19,985 nucleotides of DNA from Ectocarpus siliculosus (GCA_000310025.1 FN648938.1:62484-82468); one strand, 5' to 3'; shown: positions 1-9,687, counted from the first letter of the stretch. The notes: a model not told the origin generated them from the letters alone. A program made the numbers and translations.

Positions 1-1
1 G

Positions 2-1067
2 GCGGCGAGGACGACCGCCTTCAGCAGCAGCAGCCGCGGTAGCGGCGGCAGTGGTAGCGGCAGCGGCAGCGTCTGCGACAGAGGCAGCAACAGCGGCAGC
101 GACAGCGGCATCAACAGCGGCAGCGACAGCGGCAGCGGCAGCGGCAGCGATAGCTACAGCGACAGCGAGACGGATCTCCTGGCGGTCCGCGGGCCAGAGG
201 CCCGGCGGCTCGCCCGCTTCGACAAGCCGGCGGAACTCACCAGCCGCCGCACCAGAGAGAACCCTCGCAGAAACCCGAGGTACGAGTCGCCCCCGTCGCC
301 GACAAGTGCCGAAGCCCTGCTCGCCTCGGTGGTGAGCCTGCCCGTCAGCAGCAAGGAGGAGTTCACCCGCTGGATGCTCTCGGCGGTACTCCGCGTGGCG
401 GAGGGGCTAGAGGCGAGGGTGGTGCGAGAGTTGCTGTTCGAGCGCGCGGAGGAGGCCCACGCTGCGCGCCAAAAAGCGGAGGACTTCCTGCTGGGTGCGG
501 TGGACCTCATGCTCAACTCGCTAGACGCCTTCGAGACGGTTCTGGCGTCCCACGAGCTAAGACCGAAGCGAGATGATGAGAAGGGAGGGGAGTGGCCGGT
601 GAGGGAAGCCATCGGCAGCATGATGTGGGTGTCGACGTTCTCGCGTCCAGACGTATCGTTCGCCGTGCGTGCGGTAGCGCGCCACGCCCACGCCCCGGTG
701 AAGAGGCACTGGGATGAAATACAGAAGATCCTCGGCTACCTAAAGCAGACGAGGGACCTCGGCATCACCTACCAACGGGGATCGGGGTTAGGGCTGGCCG
801 TGTACGTAGACGCTAGCTACACCGACACGGACGATAGGCGTTTGGTGTCAGGGTTGGCAGCGACGGTTGGAGGTACCGTAGTCAGCCATGGTAGCAAGAC
901 ACAAGAGCATCGTGTCTTTGTCTTCGACGGAAGCCGAGTACATTGCTGCCGGGGAGGGCGTCAAGGAGGCGTTGTTTGTGCGTGCTGTGCTTTCGTTTGT
1001 TGCCCCAGAGACCAGTGGTTTCAGCATCCAGGTCCTTGAGGACAACCAGGGGGCCATGCCGGAGTAG
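2..1067 (+). pseudogene. Chimeric ORF ending in broken Ty1/Copia RT-RNase H
   Basis: One frame stays open from base 2 to 1039. Its N-terminal part (2-170) is Gly/Ser/Asp repeat, then an Arg/Pro-rich stretch, then an Ala/Glu/Arg-rich, probably helical segment (about 340-540) that I do not recognise. From about 542 it becomes the C-terminal end of a Copia polyprotein: the WPVREAIGSMMW segment, the SRPDVSFAV motif, a YLKQTRDLGITY-type connection and the RNase H start (VYVDASY). At about 895-905 the frame breaks: after SKTQ the expected KSIVSLSSTEAEYIAAGE continues in another frame (from 903), consistent with loss of one base. That frame runs through DNQGA and stops at 1065-1067, short of the usual RNase H end. 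Integrase, the catalytic RT core and LTRs are not visible. The Copia call is firm; whether the N-terminal part is host gene, gag or rearranged DNA is open. The left end is cut by the window. Confidence 0.8.
44..170 (+). repeat. Imperfect (GGCAGC)n-type hexamer repeat
   Basis: Degenerate GGCAGC / GACAGC units with occasional ATCAAC or GATAGC variants. In the open frame they read as Gly-Ser and Asp-Ser pairs; in another frame as Ala-rich sequence. Typical of slippage-grown low-complexity coding DNA. Confidence 0.8.
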
Positions 1068-2085
1068 CTGTAGCTGGTTTTAGCACTTGCATTGGGCTAT
1101 CTAATAAGTGCGGCCGTTGTGATCCGCTGTGATAGCGACGTTTTTTTGTGGTGGTAGGTTTTTTTTCGAGGGGTTTTGCCCGGACGCCGGGTTTCCCCGC
1201 CACAATTACCATGTTGGTATTTCTGATGTATCCAGGGGCGTTCTTGCCCCATTGATGGTTAGTCAGTTGCGTGAAGAACCAGGGAGGGTGTTCGTGGGTC
1301 TGCGAACATTGGTGTTGGATGCATGTGCTGTATGATTTGGTGTTACGCAAATTGGTAAGATTGCCGTTTGGTTGGGGGCACCGTGATGAGTCACGGGGTC
1401 CCTCCTTGCTGACAGAGCAGCTGTGTGGAGCACTCCCTCTTTCGTCCGAGTGAAGGACGGTCGCCTACCTCTCGTGAAGTTAATACATCACCGAAACAGT
1501 CTCACTCGATAAATAAGTGGCGTAGGCCGCAAGAACAACCAAGATACTGCTGCTGTATGCATAGGATACGTTGTCAAGTCACGGCCCATTCTTTGGGCGG
1601 CAATCACAGTATGCAACCCTTTAGTAAGTGCACCAGTCGTAGCGTAGCTTGTCGAGGCTCAGCTGTGTATGGCTACCCGAGCTTGGACATATTCTTGAGC
1701 AGTACATACTGTACTGACTACCGATAGGCACATGGAGAGCAATCTTCTGTGACAGCGACGACGCAACAACAATGCACGCCCTCCAGCAGTGTATGTTTGC
1801 TGCTACATACTGCTGACCATCAACAATGCAAACTGCTAAGGCTGACCACTAGGCTTAAGTCTAACATCATAAAACCCATACAAGAGAGAGAGAGGTGAAT
1901 ATGACCACACCAAATCCTGGACCTTTTTTTTGTAGCCCCCACTTGCCTCGGGGCCAGTTTATTTGAGTGTACCTTTTTAGGGTAAGTTAACCTGTGACCA
2001 CGGGAATCGACCGCGTCGAGTGTTGCATCAGTACGGACATACGAAGGTACTGGGTAGATAGAGATCGGAACAATTTTTAATGTGA
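1068..2085. other. Gene-poor stretch, no supported gene
   Basis: No open frame here shows a recognisable family or convincing exon borders. Short homopolymers are present (T runs near 1140-1170 and 1925, and a short GA run near 1884-1893). It follows the Copia remnant directly, so some of it could be the decayed 3' end and LTR of that element, but I could not find the matching LTR within the window. Confidence 0.5.
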
Positions 2086-2087
2086 AG

Positions 2088-2121
<34 letters not shown>
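2088..2121 (+). repeat. (CAA)n microsatellite
   Basis: About eleven uninterrupted CAA/ACA units. Confidence 0.9.
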
Positions 2122-2122
<1 letters not shown>

Positions 2123-2153
2123 ACGTAGGGGTCCAACAATATGAAATTAAATT

Positions 2154-2174
2154 ATTTCGCGCGAAGCGCGAAAT
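2154..2174. repeat. Perfect 9-bp inverted repeat (hairpin)
   Basis: ATTTCGCGC, a 3-base spacer GAA, then GCGCGAAAT. The arms pair perfectly. It lies in noncoding DNA between the CAA and CTG tracts, and nothing nearby gives it a function. Confidence 0.7.
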
Positions 2175-2337
2175 GAAGGGTCGGAGAGAGACATCAAAGC
2201 AAGCGCAGATAGATATGGACGGAGCCTACCCCACCACGTAGGTCACCAGTGCGCACGCTCACACCTCACCCGGTACCACCATTCAGTCAGGGGATGAATG
2301 GGAGCGCTGTTTAGCTCTCATCATCATCAGCTCAGCG

Positions 2338-2440
2338 GCAGCAGTGCTGCTGCTGCTGCTGCTGCTGTGCTGCTGCTGCTGCTGCTGCTGCTGTGCTGCT
2401 GCTGCTGTTGTTGCCGCCGCTGCTGCTGCTGCTGCTGTGC
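2338..2440 (+). repeat. CTG/CAG trinucleotide tract with interruptions
   Basis: Runs of CTG broken by GTG, TTG, CCG and a TG slip into blocks. Either strand translates to homopolymers (Leu, Cys or Ala one way, Gln, Ser or Ala the other), which explains the overlapping open frames here; none has other coding signs. Confidence 0.9.
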
Positions 2441-2449
2441 ATGGGTGCG

Positions 2450-2990
2450 CACTTGCTTTCTTCGCTTTTACTACAAGTAGAGGGCAACGGGCTCTAAAAA
2501 TTGGCCCGGACCCCACGACGTGTGTATTTGGTCGCCCTTGGCTTACAGCGCTGTGTACGTCTCACTTGTCTCTGTCTCTGGGTGCGTCTGTTGTGGAAGC
2601 AAAGATCGGCCGGCAGACGAGGAGACCGCAGACAGAGATCTGACTTGCGTGCACTACTCGCATGTTGCCTCGCTGACGCTGCTAGCAGTAGGCCTCGGGG
2701 TCTAAAAATATCTTCCGACGCCAGCCATGATGTGTGCCTTTGGCCGGCCTTGGCCTACAGCAGTGTGTAGGCCTCGTTTTCTCTGTTGTGGGGATGCGTC
2801 TGTGCGGGAAGCTCCAAAGAAAGATCGATCGGTAGGTTGAGGGTGATGATGCAGACGGACCGCGGATTGACCTGCGTCGTCACTCGCTTGTGCTGCCGAC
2901 AACAGGCAACGGGCTGCAAGAGTCATACCCAACGCCTCCCATGATGTATGCCTTTGGCTGCCCTTGGCCTACAGCAGTCCGTATGCTGCT
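2450..2990 (+). repeat. Three diverged tandem copies of a ~213 bp unit
   Basis: An anchor CCTTGGC(T/C)TACAG recurs at 2536, 2748 and 2962, spacing 212 and 214 bp. Sequence before the anchor (GGGCTCTAAAAA / GGGTCTAAAAA / GGGCTGCAAGAG, then a TGTGTATTTGG / TGTGTGCCTTTGG / TGTATGCCTTTGG segment) and after it (a GTGCGTCTG / ATGCGTCTG block, CAAAGATCGGCCGG / AAAGATCGATCGG, GCAGACAG / GCAGACGG, ACTCGC) aligns between units 1 and 2. Unit 3 fades soon after the anchor, and the tail of an older unit can be seen before unit 1 near 2450-2490. No frame is conserved between copies, so this is noncoding tandem DNA. Confidence 0.75.
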
Positions 2991-3009
2991 GTGCTGGTTG
3001 TATCGTATG

Positions 3010-3770
3010 TTGTCTACTTGATGTGTGTACCATGGTATGGTGTATGGCTGCTGTGCAAGAGGAGTACGGTTATTCTGCCGAGAGCGTCGTGCCCATCGCC
3101 CAATCATCTGTCTCTGTCTTACAAAACGTTTTACAAAATCCACGGGTGATTGGTGGGAGATGAGCATCTACCCGGCTCTACTCCTCTAAAACTTAGATAA
3201 TTGTTAGAAGTTCTTCCGTATCTTACAATGCCCTATTTATGGGTGCTCTGCCTTCTGTTTTGATTTTTTAAACCTTTTGAGCAGCAGTCACATGCACGGC
3301 GGTGCAGTTCCGTGTTTAGTGTTTAGAGATCACCGCGCTTTTTAGAAAGTACACAGAACCTCATAGAAAGACCACCCGTTCGAGACATACATGCCACAGT
3401 CGCAGGGGATGTGTTGAAGTCTTTACAGTGAGAGGCAAGAAACCGGCTGGACTGGGCTTATTTAGAGTCTGTGTAAGCCTAGACACTGCTGTCTGACATT
3501 TTATCCGTGATGCCAGCAAGTGCTACAAATGACGAACGCTTTTCAATAACACCCCGAGCAGCAGCATCACAACCAACCGCGATGACTGCGACTACTGTCA
3601 AACTACTAGCTAGGTAGGCATACCCTTTATAGGCATCATTCCTCATCCAATGTAAAAGATATGTTCCCTGCTCTCCGTTTGAAGGTGGGTGGTTTTTCGG
3701 AGAGCGGCAGCGGAGGGGAAGCGGCGCAGCGGACGAAGAAAGCGGCGGGCATGACAAACAACCTCAGAAA
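3010..3770. other. No gene seen
   Basis: AT-richer than its surroundings, with no open frame that has a plausible start, exon border or recognisable motif. A minus-strand open frame at 3479-3757 depends on a non-ATG start and has biased low-complexity content at its head. Confidence 0.5.
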
Positions 3771-3774
3771 AAAA

Positions 3775-3794
3775 GCCACACACACACACACACG
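3775..3794 (+). repeat. (CA)n microsatellite
   Basis: About nine CA units after an A run. Confidence 0.85.
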
Positions 3795-4189
3795 AATCGA
3801 TCACCGAAAGACTTGCTACCAGATTCGAGATGCGTAGTCACTCAGTCGAACAAGGGGTTTATGTGTTGAAGCCTAGAGCAGCAGCGAGTGAGTGGGGTGG
3901 GAAAGGAACCTGCCGGCAGGAAACAGACGGGAAGGATCTCTTCTTATTCCACCACCTTGCGCACAAACAAACGGTCAAACGGTCAACGGCTCTTTTTGTT
4001 CGAAATACGTTCTTGACAGAATATTCATGACATGTATGCGCGGGTGAACTATGCGGTTTTTTTTTTTTTGTTACGTAGCTTCAAATCAGCTCTCACTGCA
4101 CTAGCGCCGTCTACACTCCAACCCGTACTGTAGTAGTCACACAGAAGCCCCTCTCTACCCTACCCTCCTGCGGTACTTTGCCTCCGATT
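3795..4189. other. No gene seen; T homopolymer
   Basis: Contains a T run at about 4057-4069. Nothing coding or structural stands out apart from the repeat candidate that follows. Confidence 0.5.
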
Positions 4190-4380
4190 TTTAATGCGGG
4201 AAGAGTTCAGCACTCTCTTCCCTCTGTGTCCACACGAACTAGCGCTATCCACTAAGCCAAGAGCGGAAACGAGAGAAAAACTCACTTTGCAAGAAAAGCT
4301 CACTTGCGCCGGGATTCGGACCCCTGACCTGACTGACCTCCAGAAGGTTTCGGGGGTACCAATCAGACCACCAGGGCTAT
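4190..4380 (-). mobile_element. tRNA-like SINE candidate
   Basis: Read on the minus strand from 4380, a box-A-like TGGTCTGATTGGTA is followed about 40 bases later by GGTCCGAATCC, close to the pol III box B consensus GGTTCGANTCC, at about 4310-4325. The sequence between them folds poorly as a tRNA (only three clear T-stem pairs), so this is not a functional tRNA gene. Further on, at about 4257-4238, a second strong box-A-like TTGGCTTAGTGGATAGCGC appears. Two tRNA-like heads in one direction suggest a composite or stacked tRNA-derived SINE. No terminal A tract or target-site duplication was found, so the ends are approximate. Confidence 0.4.
4198..4222. repeat. Perfect 8-bp inverted repeat
   Basis: GGGAAGAG and CTCTTCCC arms around a 9-base loop. 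It sits at the distal end of the tRNA-like unit and could be part of its tail structure. Confidence 0.65.
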
Positions 4381-4641
4381 TGCGATCTTGTGAAATAGTG
4401 ATCAGCAGCCGTTGACTGCCAAGTGGTGTGCAGCAGCAACCAACCGAGAGAGAAGAAGCTAGACCACATGATGTCGCCACGCAATCGACAAAAGCAGTAA
4501 AGAGGGGGAATTACAGGGGGAATTACAGCAGCAGTAGTGCGTATAGACTAATCCCCGCTAGCTTGTTGCGGCCGGGGGTTTGGGCGTGTTTGTGATTATT
4601 CATGCATGCGCTGTTCGCTTGCTCTCGAATAACTCATCGTC

Positions 4642-4794
4642 ATGCCGAAAATCTGGGAAAATCTCGCCCGACAGCTCACGCCCGCCCCAAAACACCCGTT
4701 GGATGCCGATGAAGATTCTTGTACGAAAGTTTGCGAACATTGTACGACATCGTCATCAAGCAAAAGTAGCTCCGACAGCCAGCTCGGCAAATAA
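4642..4794 (+). CDS. Possible 50-residue ORF, unrecognised
   Basis: ATG at 4642, stop TAA at 4792. The product is hydrophilic, starts MPKIWENLARQL, carries a CxxxCxxC pattern (CTKVCEHC) near residues 27-34 and ends in a Ser/Lys-rich tail. The composition looks more protein-like than neighbouring frames, but it is short, has no homologue I can name and no supporting signals. An alternative is an exon remnant of a transposon. Probability of being real is low. Confidence 0.15.
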   Translation: MPKIWENLARQLTPAPKHPLDADEDSCTKVCEHCTTSSSSKSSSDSQLGK

Positions 4795-5262
4795 TCAGGT
4801 GATTTTCACCACCTCTCACCCCCAACCCACAGCCCCCACCACCACACAACCAACCACCTCCCTCCTTCTCCGATATCCAACATCTACGTCTCCAAGCAGC
4901 AGGTGCAGTACTCCCCCTCCCCTCCTGCCGTGTTCAGGCTGTGATGCACACTCCCACATGCATGCGTATGGGATTTTGCCCTCTCATTGCATGGCAACAC
5001 TAACAAATTGGTGATTTCGTGCATTTGTAGCTTTACTTTGTAGCTGCTCCTGCCCATGGAGAGCATCTCAGAGAACATAACGATCGGATGAATGAGAGGA
5101 TGATTTTGGTTGGAATACAACAGATCTCATGGGCAGCGGAACTTTCAGCCTTCAAAATGCACGGCTCACAGGCGCAGCAGTGAGTGGTGGTTCTCCGGAC
5201 TGTGTACGCTGCTGCGGGGGCAATGCTCCAACAAGAACGAGACTCCTGAATCCGTAGTCCCT
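4795..5262. other. No gene seen
   Basis: Pyrimidine-rich around 4800-4920 (CCACC / CCTCC tracts), then mixed sequence. A longer plus-strand frame covering 4580-5014 shows no motif. Confidence 0.45.
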
Positions 5263-5362
5263 CATGTCTCCCATGTTTCCTTCCCCTCTTTGTCTGATGC
5301 ATCGTCGTCGTGGTCTCATTTTTGGCCTACTGAATTTTTTCCTCCTTTTGCTTTTCTTGCGC

Positions 5363-5468
5363 ATGGACGCGTTGCAGCAACACAGGATGCCGCGCCTTTC
5401 GCTCACGTTCTTCACTGGCCTGGTGGCTCTGCAGTCCGCGGCAGGTGCCTCTCTCCGCTCCAGCAACG
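5363..5468 (+). CDS. Possible signal-peptide exon
   Basis: In frame from ATG 5363 or ATG 5387 the sequence reads as a typical secretory leader: MPRLSLTFFTGLVALQS from 5387, followed by AAGA, a likely cleavage region, then SLRSSN. A good donor (AACG|GTGAGG) follows at 5469, leaving the frame at phase 1. The frame is also open upstream to an ATG at 5264 with a hydrophobic Leu-rich run. It lies about 1.25 kb before the cysteine-rich exons, which need a secretion signal. However, the first of those exons begins in phase 0, so they cannot be joined directly; an undetected exon would be needed. A competing model joins it to an acceptor at 5559 (CCCCGCAG) and stops about 35 codons later. Confidence 0.35.
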
Positions 5469-6721
5469 GTGAGGCTTTTGTTTATACCCGTTTTTGTATC
5501 GGGCGGGCAAACGCGACAGCAGCTTTCTGACCCGAGATCGATTGCGACCACCCCGCAGTTTTCTGGCGCTTGGATCCAACTCAAATATTCACACATTCCG
5601 ACGGACCGAGGCGCTTTCGTGGGCGAGCGTGCCACGCGCATGAGAGGCGCCGACTGCTGTAGCGTATACTGGATCCAACAACGTTGAGGCTTTTGACCGA
5701 ATGTTGTCTTGTGAATCGGGTAGGGGAGCTAATGCAATGTTTTGGCACGTGCTTTCATCTGCGCATGGAAATCTAGCCGAAAATGAACGCAGAGAATATT
5801 CATCGAACAGCCAGCCGTGAGTTCATCGCATGCCTCGGCCGTGCCATCAGCGGATGATCCGGGGGGGAATTATTTTTCAAATTCCGCCTGTCGACCAGTC
5901 CTTGACGGCCAGACCACAACCTTCTTTTGCCACTTTAATTCGTCCGACAGTCGGCAATCTTCCTCGATAATGACGAAAAATATATGTTGGGGAAAAAGTG
6001 TGCAAGAACAAAGGATGAATGTGTCTTTACAGTGCGTACAGTCGCTGATGATGTGCTTTTTTTCTTGGATGTGGGCGTCACAAGCTGTAGCCTAATCGTC
6101 CCCCAAGTGTTGGTGTTGCCCCCCGTCAATAGTGCGAGCCTCACGTCTGTTTCTGACTGTCCCACTAACTCACATTTATTTTACGTGTAATACAACAACG
6201 CACATGTGTTTGTATATCGTCGCCCTCTTCCCCGTCGCACATTTGATGGCTTGATGAAGGTGCTGCGGCAGCCGACGGCCGGCGCCTTCAGGTACGGAGC
6301 GGAGAGAGGGGAGTTCCTCCATAGTAGGGTACATCCCCAACTGCTGTTTCTTGTCAACCTTTGGTTAGGAGGCTTCGTCAGATGTGGAGAAACAATTTTG
6401 TTATTGCGGCCGTATCGTCTGGTTTGCAATCTGCGCTTGTGAGGACAAAATAATAGTAGAGTTCACCGCCCCTCCCTGAACGACGAGTAACGTACATGTC
6501 GGTCTTTCTTTGCGGGAGGGTCCACGTGAATTCCTCAAGCAAAGCGATGCTTGTGAGGCCGACTTCCGGTAACGGAGGAAAGCGGCGCTGAAAAATAGCG
6601 CTATTATTTCCTGTTTAGTCTGGTGTAGTCGGGCGTGCTCGAGTCAATTTCTCGGATTTACGCCTGTTCTCACACCCATCCCCTCCCACCGCACCCCACA
6701 ACCTTATCTCCCGCACTACAG
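5469..6721 (+). other. Putative intron or spacer upstream of Cys-rich exons
   Basis: No exon can be assigned with confidence. The last 60 bases before 6722 are a strong pyrimidine tract ending CACTACAG, a good acceptor. Several short frames (for example within 5817-6190 and 6206-6442) have no recognisable content. Confidence 0.45.
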
Positions 6722-8057
6722 GAGGGGCTCTGCAACTCGATCGGCTGCCCGGGCGGATACACCCCCATCCCCAACGCCTGGGAGGTTGAGTGCGGCGACT
6801 CGTGCGATGTCGCTACGTGCTGCGAAGCCTTCTGCAGCTACCACGCGTGCCCCGACAGCTACATCCCAATCGAGGACGCCGGCACGACCCGTTGCGACAA
6901 CGACAACTGCACCACCGAGCAGTGTTGCGTTTCTGGTGAGGCATGAGTCGCGGCGTTTACTCTCAGGTTGTTGACTCCCTTTCCTCCAGTCACCCCGGCC
7001 TCACTGCAGTACTGTACTTGATGCACAGTTCGTCCGGTTAGCGGCATGTATACGAAGACCGCGGTCAGTGGAACAAATGGGTACGCGCCCCCTCCTCCCG
7101 CCGGGGTTCCCCTTGAGTGGCGGCTGAACAACCGAGGTATTGAAGCACTCCAACAATCCTCAATGCCGACCTGGATATTTCGCTCTGTATAGGTAACACG
7201 GGAGAGGGCCAGCCCCCGGTAGGCGTGGTGTACTGCAACTCGATCGGCTGCCCGGGCGGATACACCCCCATCCCCAACGCCTGGGAGGTGGAGTGCTCTG
7301 GCGACTCGTGCGAGGTCTCCCAGTGCTGCGAGGCCTACTGCAGCTACTACGCGTGCCCCGACAGCTACATCCCCATCGAGGACGCCGGCACGACCCGTTG
7401 CACCAACGACGACTGCACCAGCGAGCAGTGCTGCGTTTCTGGTAAGGCCCCCTTTGTGGCGTTTGCTGTTGCTGTCGACCCCGCCTCGTGATTGTAGGTT
7501 GCACAGTTCATCCGGAGGTCGTTTGCGGTGGTTACCTCTAGGAAGGATTTTGCAGCTGTATTGCAGTGAAAAAGCAACGAAAGTGATGGCTGTAAACGGT
7601 AGGCACAAGAGCTCCTCAACAAACACGTTTTAAGGACGACCTTTTGAGTTGACACGACGGCGTCTCTTATCAGGGGTAAGAAAGATCCTGACACTGGTGA
7701 AAGGGTTGGTCAGTGGAACGGAAGGGCACCCCGCGCCCCTTACTTCCATGCCCACTACCAATCCTCACTGATGACCTCACCATTTCTGTGGATCGCGTGT
7801 TGACAGGCAACACGGGAGAGGGCCAGCCCCCGGTAGGCGTGGTGTACTGCAACTCGATCGGCTGCCCGGGCGGATACACCCCCATCCCCAACGCCTGGGA
7901 GGTGGAGTGCTCCGGCGACTGCGATGTCGGCCAGTGCTGCGAGGCCTACTGCAGCTACCACGCGTGCCCCGACAACTACATCCCCATCGAGGACGCCGGC
8001 ACGACCCGTTGCACCAACGACGACTGCACCACCGAAGAGTGCTGCGTGTTCCACTAA
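6722..8057 (+). CDS. Secreted-type cysteine-rich tandem module protein, three exons
   Basis: Exons 6722-6935, 7193-7441 and 7807-8057 (stop TAA 8055-8057). Donors are TTCTG|GTGAGG and TTCTG|GTAAGG; acceptors end CACTACAG, TGTATAG and TTGACAG. The middle exon is phase 1 at both ends and 249 bp long; the last exon also starts in phase 1. Each exon codes for one ~67-residue module, itself two 32-residue halves of pattern C-x4-C-P-x13-C-x4-C-x4-C-C with a conserved Y-x-P-I, joined by E-A-Y/F. Exons 1 and 3 have one residue fewer in the first C-x4-C spacing. Exons 2 and 3 add a GNTGEGQPPVGVVY linker that exon 1 lacks. About 36 Cys in all, nearly all paired by pattern, so a disulfide-rich extracellular or wall protein is inferred. 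I do not recognise a named family; it is not the EsV-1-7 repeat. The 5' end is incomplete, since exon 1 begins in phase 0 with no certain partner. Confidence 0.8.
6936..7192 (+). other. Intron 1 of the Cys-rich gene (homologous to intron 2)
   Basis: Shares blocks in the same order with 7442-7806: GCACAGTTC(G/A)TCCGG, GGTCAGTGGAAC followed by a C-rich stretch, and CAATCCTCA then GACCT. The introns therefore duplicated together with the exons, but they have diverged and differ in length (257 and 365 bp). Confidence 0.75.
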
Positions 8058-9685
8058 GGGACGGCAGTCGGCGGCCTCGTTCGCGCCATGGTCGTACAGG
8101 CACCGTAACGACCACGTAGTACGTGTACTACCGAATGTCAACACTACTCTGTAATCCGGTCATCTTGTAGTAGCGTTTAGAAGGCTTTGGCGTGGATTTG
8201 TCCGTGTTCGTTGCCCTGTTCTCTGGACGTGACGTGAAACCTCGGTGTGATGTGGTGATGTGGTGGCTGGCGCAGATCGTCTGCGGGAGAACGATAGTAG
8301 TGATGTCGGGTGAGTTTCAGCAGGGATGGAACGGGACGCCATGCCGGCACAAATTTTATTTTGGTTATCTGGTTGTTCGTGGATATAGAAAAGCTTCTTT
8401 CTCTTTACATTATTTGCACGTGATACCGCTGTGACGTTGTTGGGTGGTAAGCGAAGATTTTGTGGGAGAAAGAGAACCCATTAGTGGAAGTGACGATGAG
8501 CTTCAGCAGGGATCAAGACACCCATGCCTGCCTCTTGTTGGCCTAGATTTTTCGTGTTGTTGGACACCAAAAAACCTGCACGCATGCTTGCTTTGTATCC
8601 TGAGCTTCCTTGGAAAAGCAGTGATCCCACCTGCAATTTGAAGACGAGATGAGTCACGATAGAAACTTTTGGTCGAGTTTTTTTTTTTCTCTTGTGACCC
8701 GGATAGGGTTAGGGTTGTGTCTTCTCCAGATGCCGCAAGGTGAAATTAATACAAAAACGTCCAGAACAACGGGAACAGCGCACGTGGAACGTGGGCCCGG
8801 CTCGTGACCGTGTCCACGGATAGATAACCGCCTACCCGATCGAACAGACAGCTTCACCCATCTAGAAATGAAAATCGAGTGAAATTGCCCCGGCAATGTC
8901 CTTGCAAGCATCCAACAACGTTACGTACGTACGTGCGTGCCTCGACGAAGACTGACTGTTCATTCGCTCGTTCGGTGCGCTGCGCAGCTTGGCCGGTTGG
9001 GTGTAGCGTGTTCAAAACGGTTAGTCGAGATCCGACCTTCCATCACGTACGTATGTTTGCTTGCTGCTGATGCGGTGTGTGTGGTGATCCGTTACAAGGC
9101 ATACATGCAGTAGTTCTGTAAGCGTCAGCTTCTCAGGACCAATATCCGTGGGTGGAAGTTTCATTCGACTCCTCCACCCCTTGCCCGCCCCGGCCCGAAA
9201 TGCTGATCTCGAGCTACAATCCAAATCTTGCGGAGGCTCGAGTATGGCGCGGTGGGGAATAATCGCAGATCATCAACCTCCCCCAGTTAGACGAGCTTCC
9301 GCATCCTGTGGCCAACAAGCGGCGGCCTTGTCTGTGTCGCCACCCGAACGGGGCGGTTGAACAAGCAAAGAGCGTCCGTCCGGTGCTGCATCACGTTTGA
9401 TTTTTTTTCTTGCTCGAGTGATGAGCTGGGCTTTCCGCCTTCTTGCTTGGTGGTTTGTATCCCTCAGGCTTTTATTGTGATGCCCACAGCGGGCATCTCG
9501 GAGGTCTGTTAGGGTTGGACACCCGTACGCGTCACTCATTCCCCAAAACGTGCACGGACAGCAACAGCCATCGTTGCTCTCGTTCATGAGCATGTTTTCG
9601 GAATATATACAAGGAAGGGCGATCGACGGCGACGATCGACGGAGCGACGGCGGCGCGATGATAGACGAAGGCGGCCCAAGGCCGC
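8058..9685. other. Noncoding stretch after the Cys-rich gene
   Basis: The first part is presumably its 3' untranslated region; no clear polyadenylation signal is seen. A weak repeat links about 8290-8335 and 8490-8535 (TTCAGCAGGGAT and CTTCAGCAGGGAT with similar flanks). There is a T run at 8678-8690 and a short TAGGGTTAGGGTT at 8703-8715. Open frames here are short and lack motifs. Confidence 0.5.
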
Positions 9686-9687
9686 CC

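Noticed and set aside
2088-2121. CRISPR-like or regulatory array
   Set aside because: A simple trinucleotide repeat without spacers, and the sequence context is eukaryotic.
2283-2643. Poly-Leu, poly-Cys, poly-Gln and poly-Ala proteins
   Set aside because: Products of the CTG tract in several frames on both strands, with no other coding evidence.
4310-4380. Functional tRNA gene on the minus strand
   Set aside because: Only three convincing T-stem pairs and no clean acceptor or anticodon stem; treated as SINE-like instead.
6722-8057. EsV-1-7 type cysteine-rich repeats
   Set aside because: The EsV-1-7 repeat has a Cys/His spacing that these modules do not show; they have six Cys per half and no conserved His.
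6859-8144. Long minus-strand frames rich in Ala, Gly and Arg
   Set aside because: They are complementary to the cysteine-rich exons and run through the introns without splice logic.
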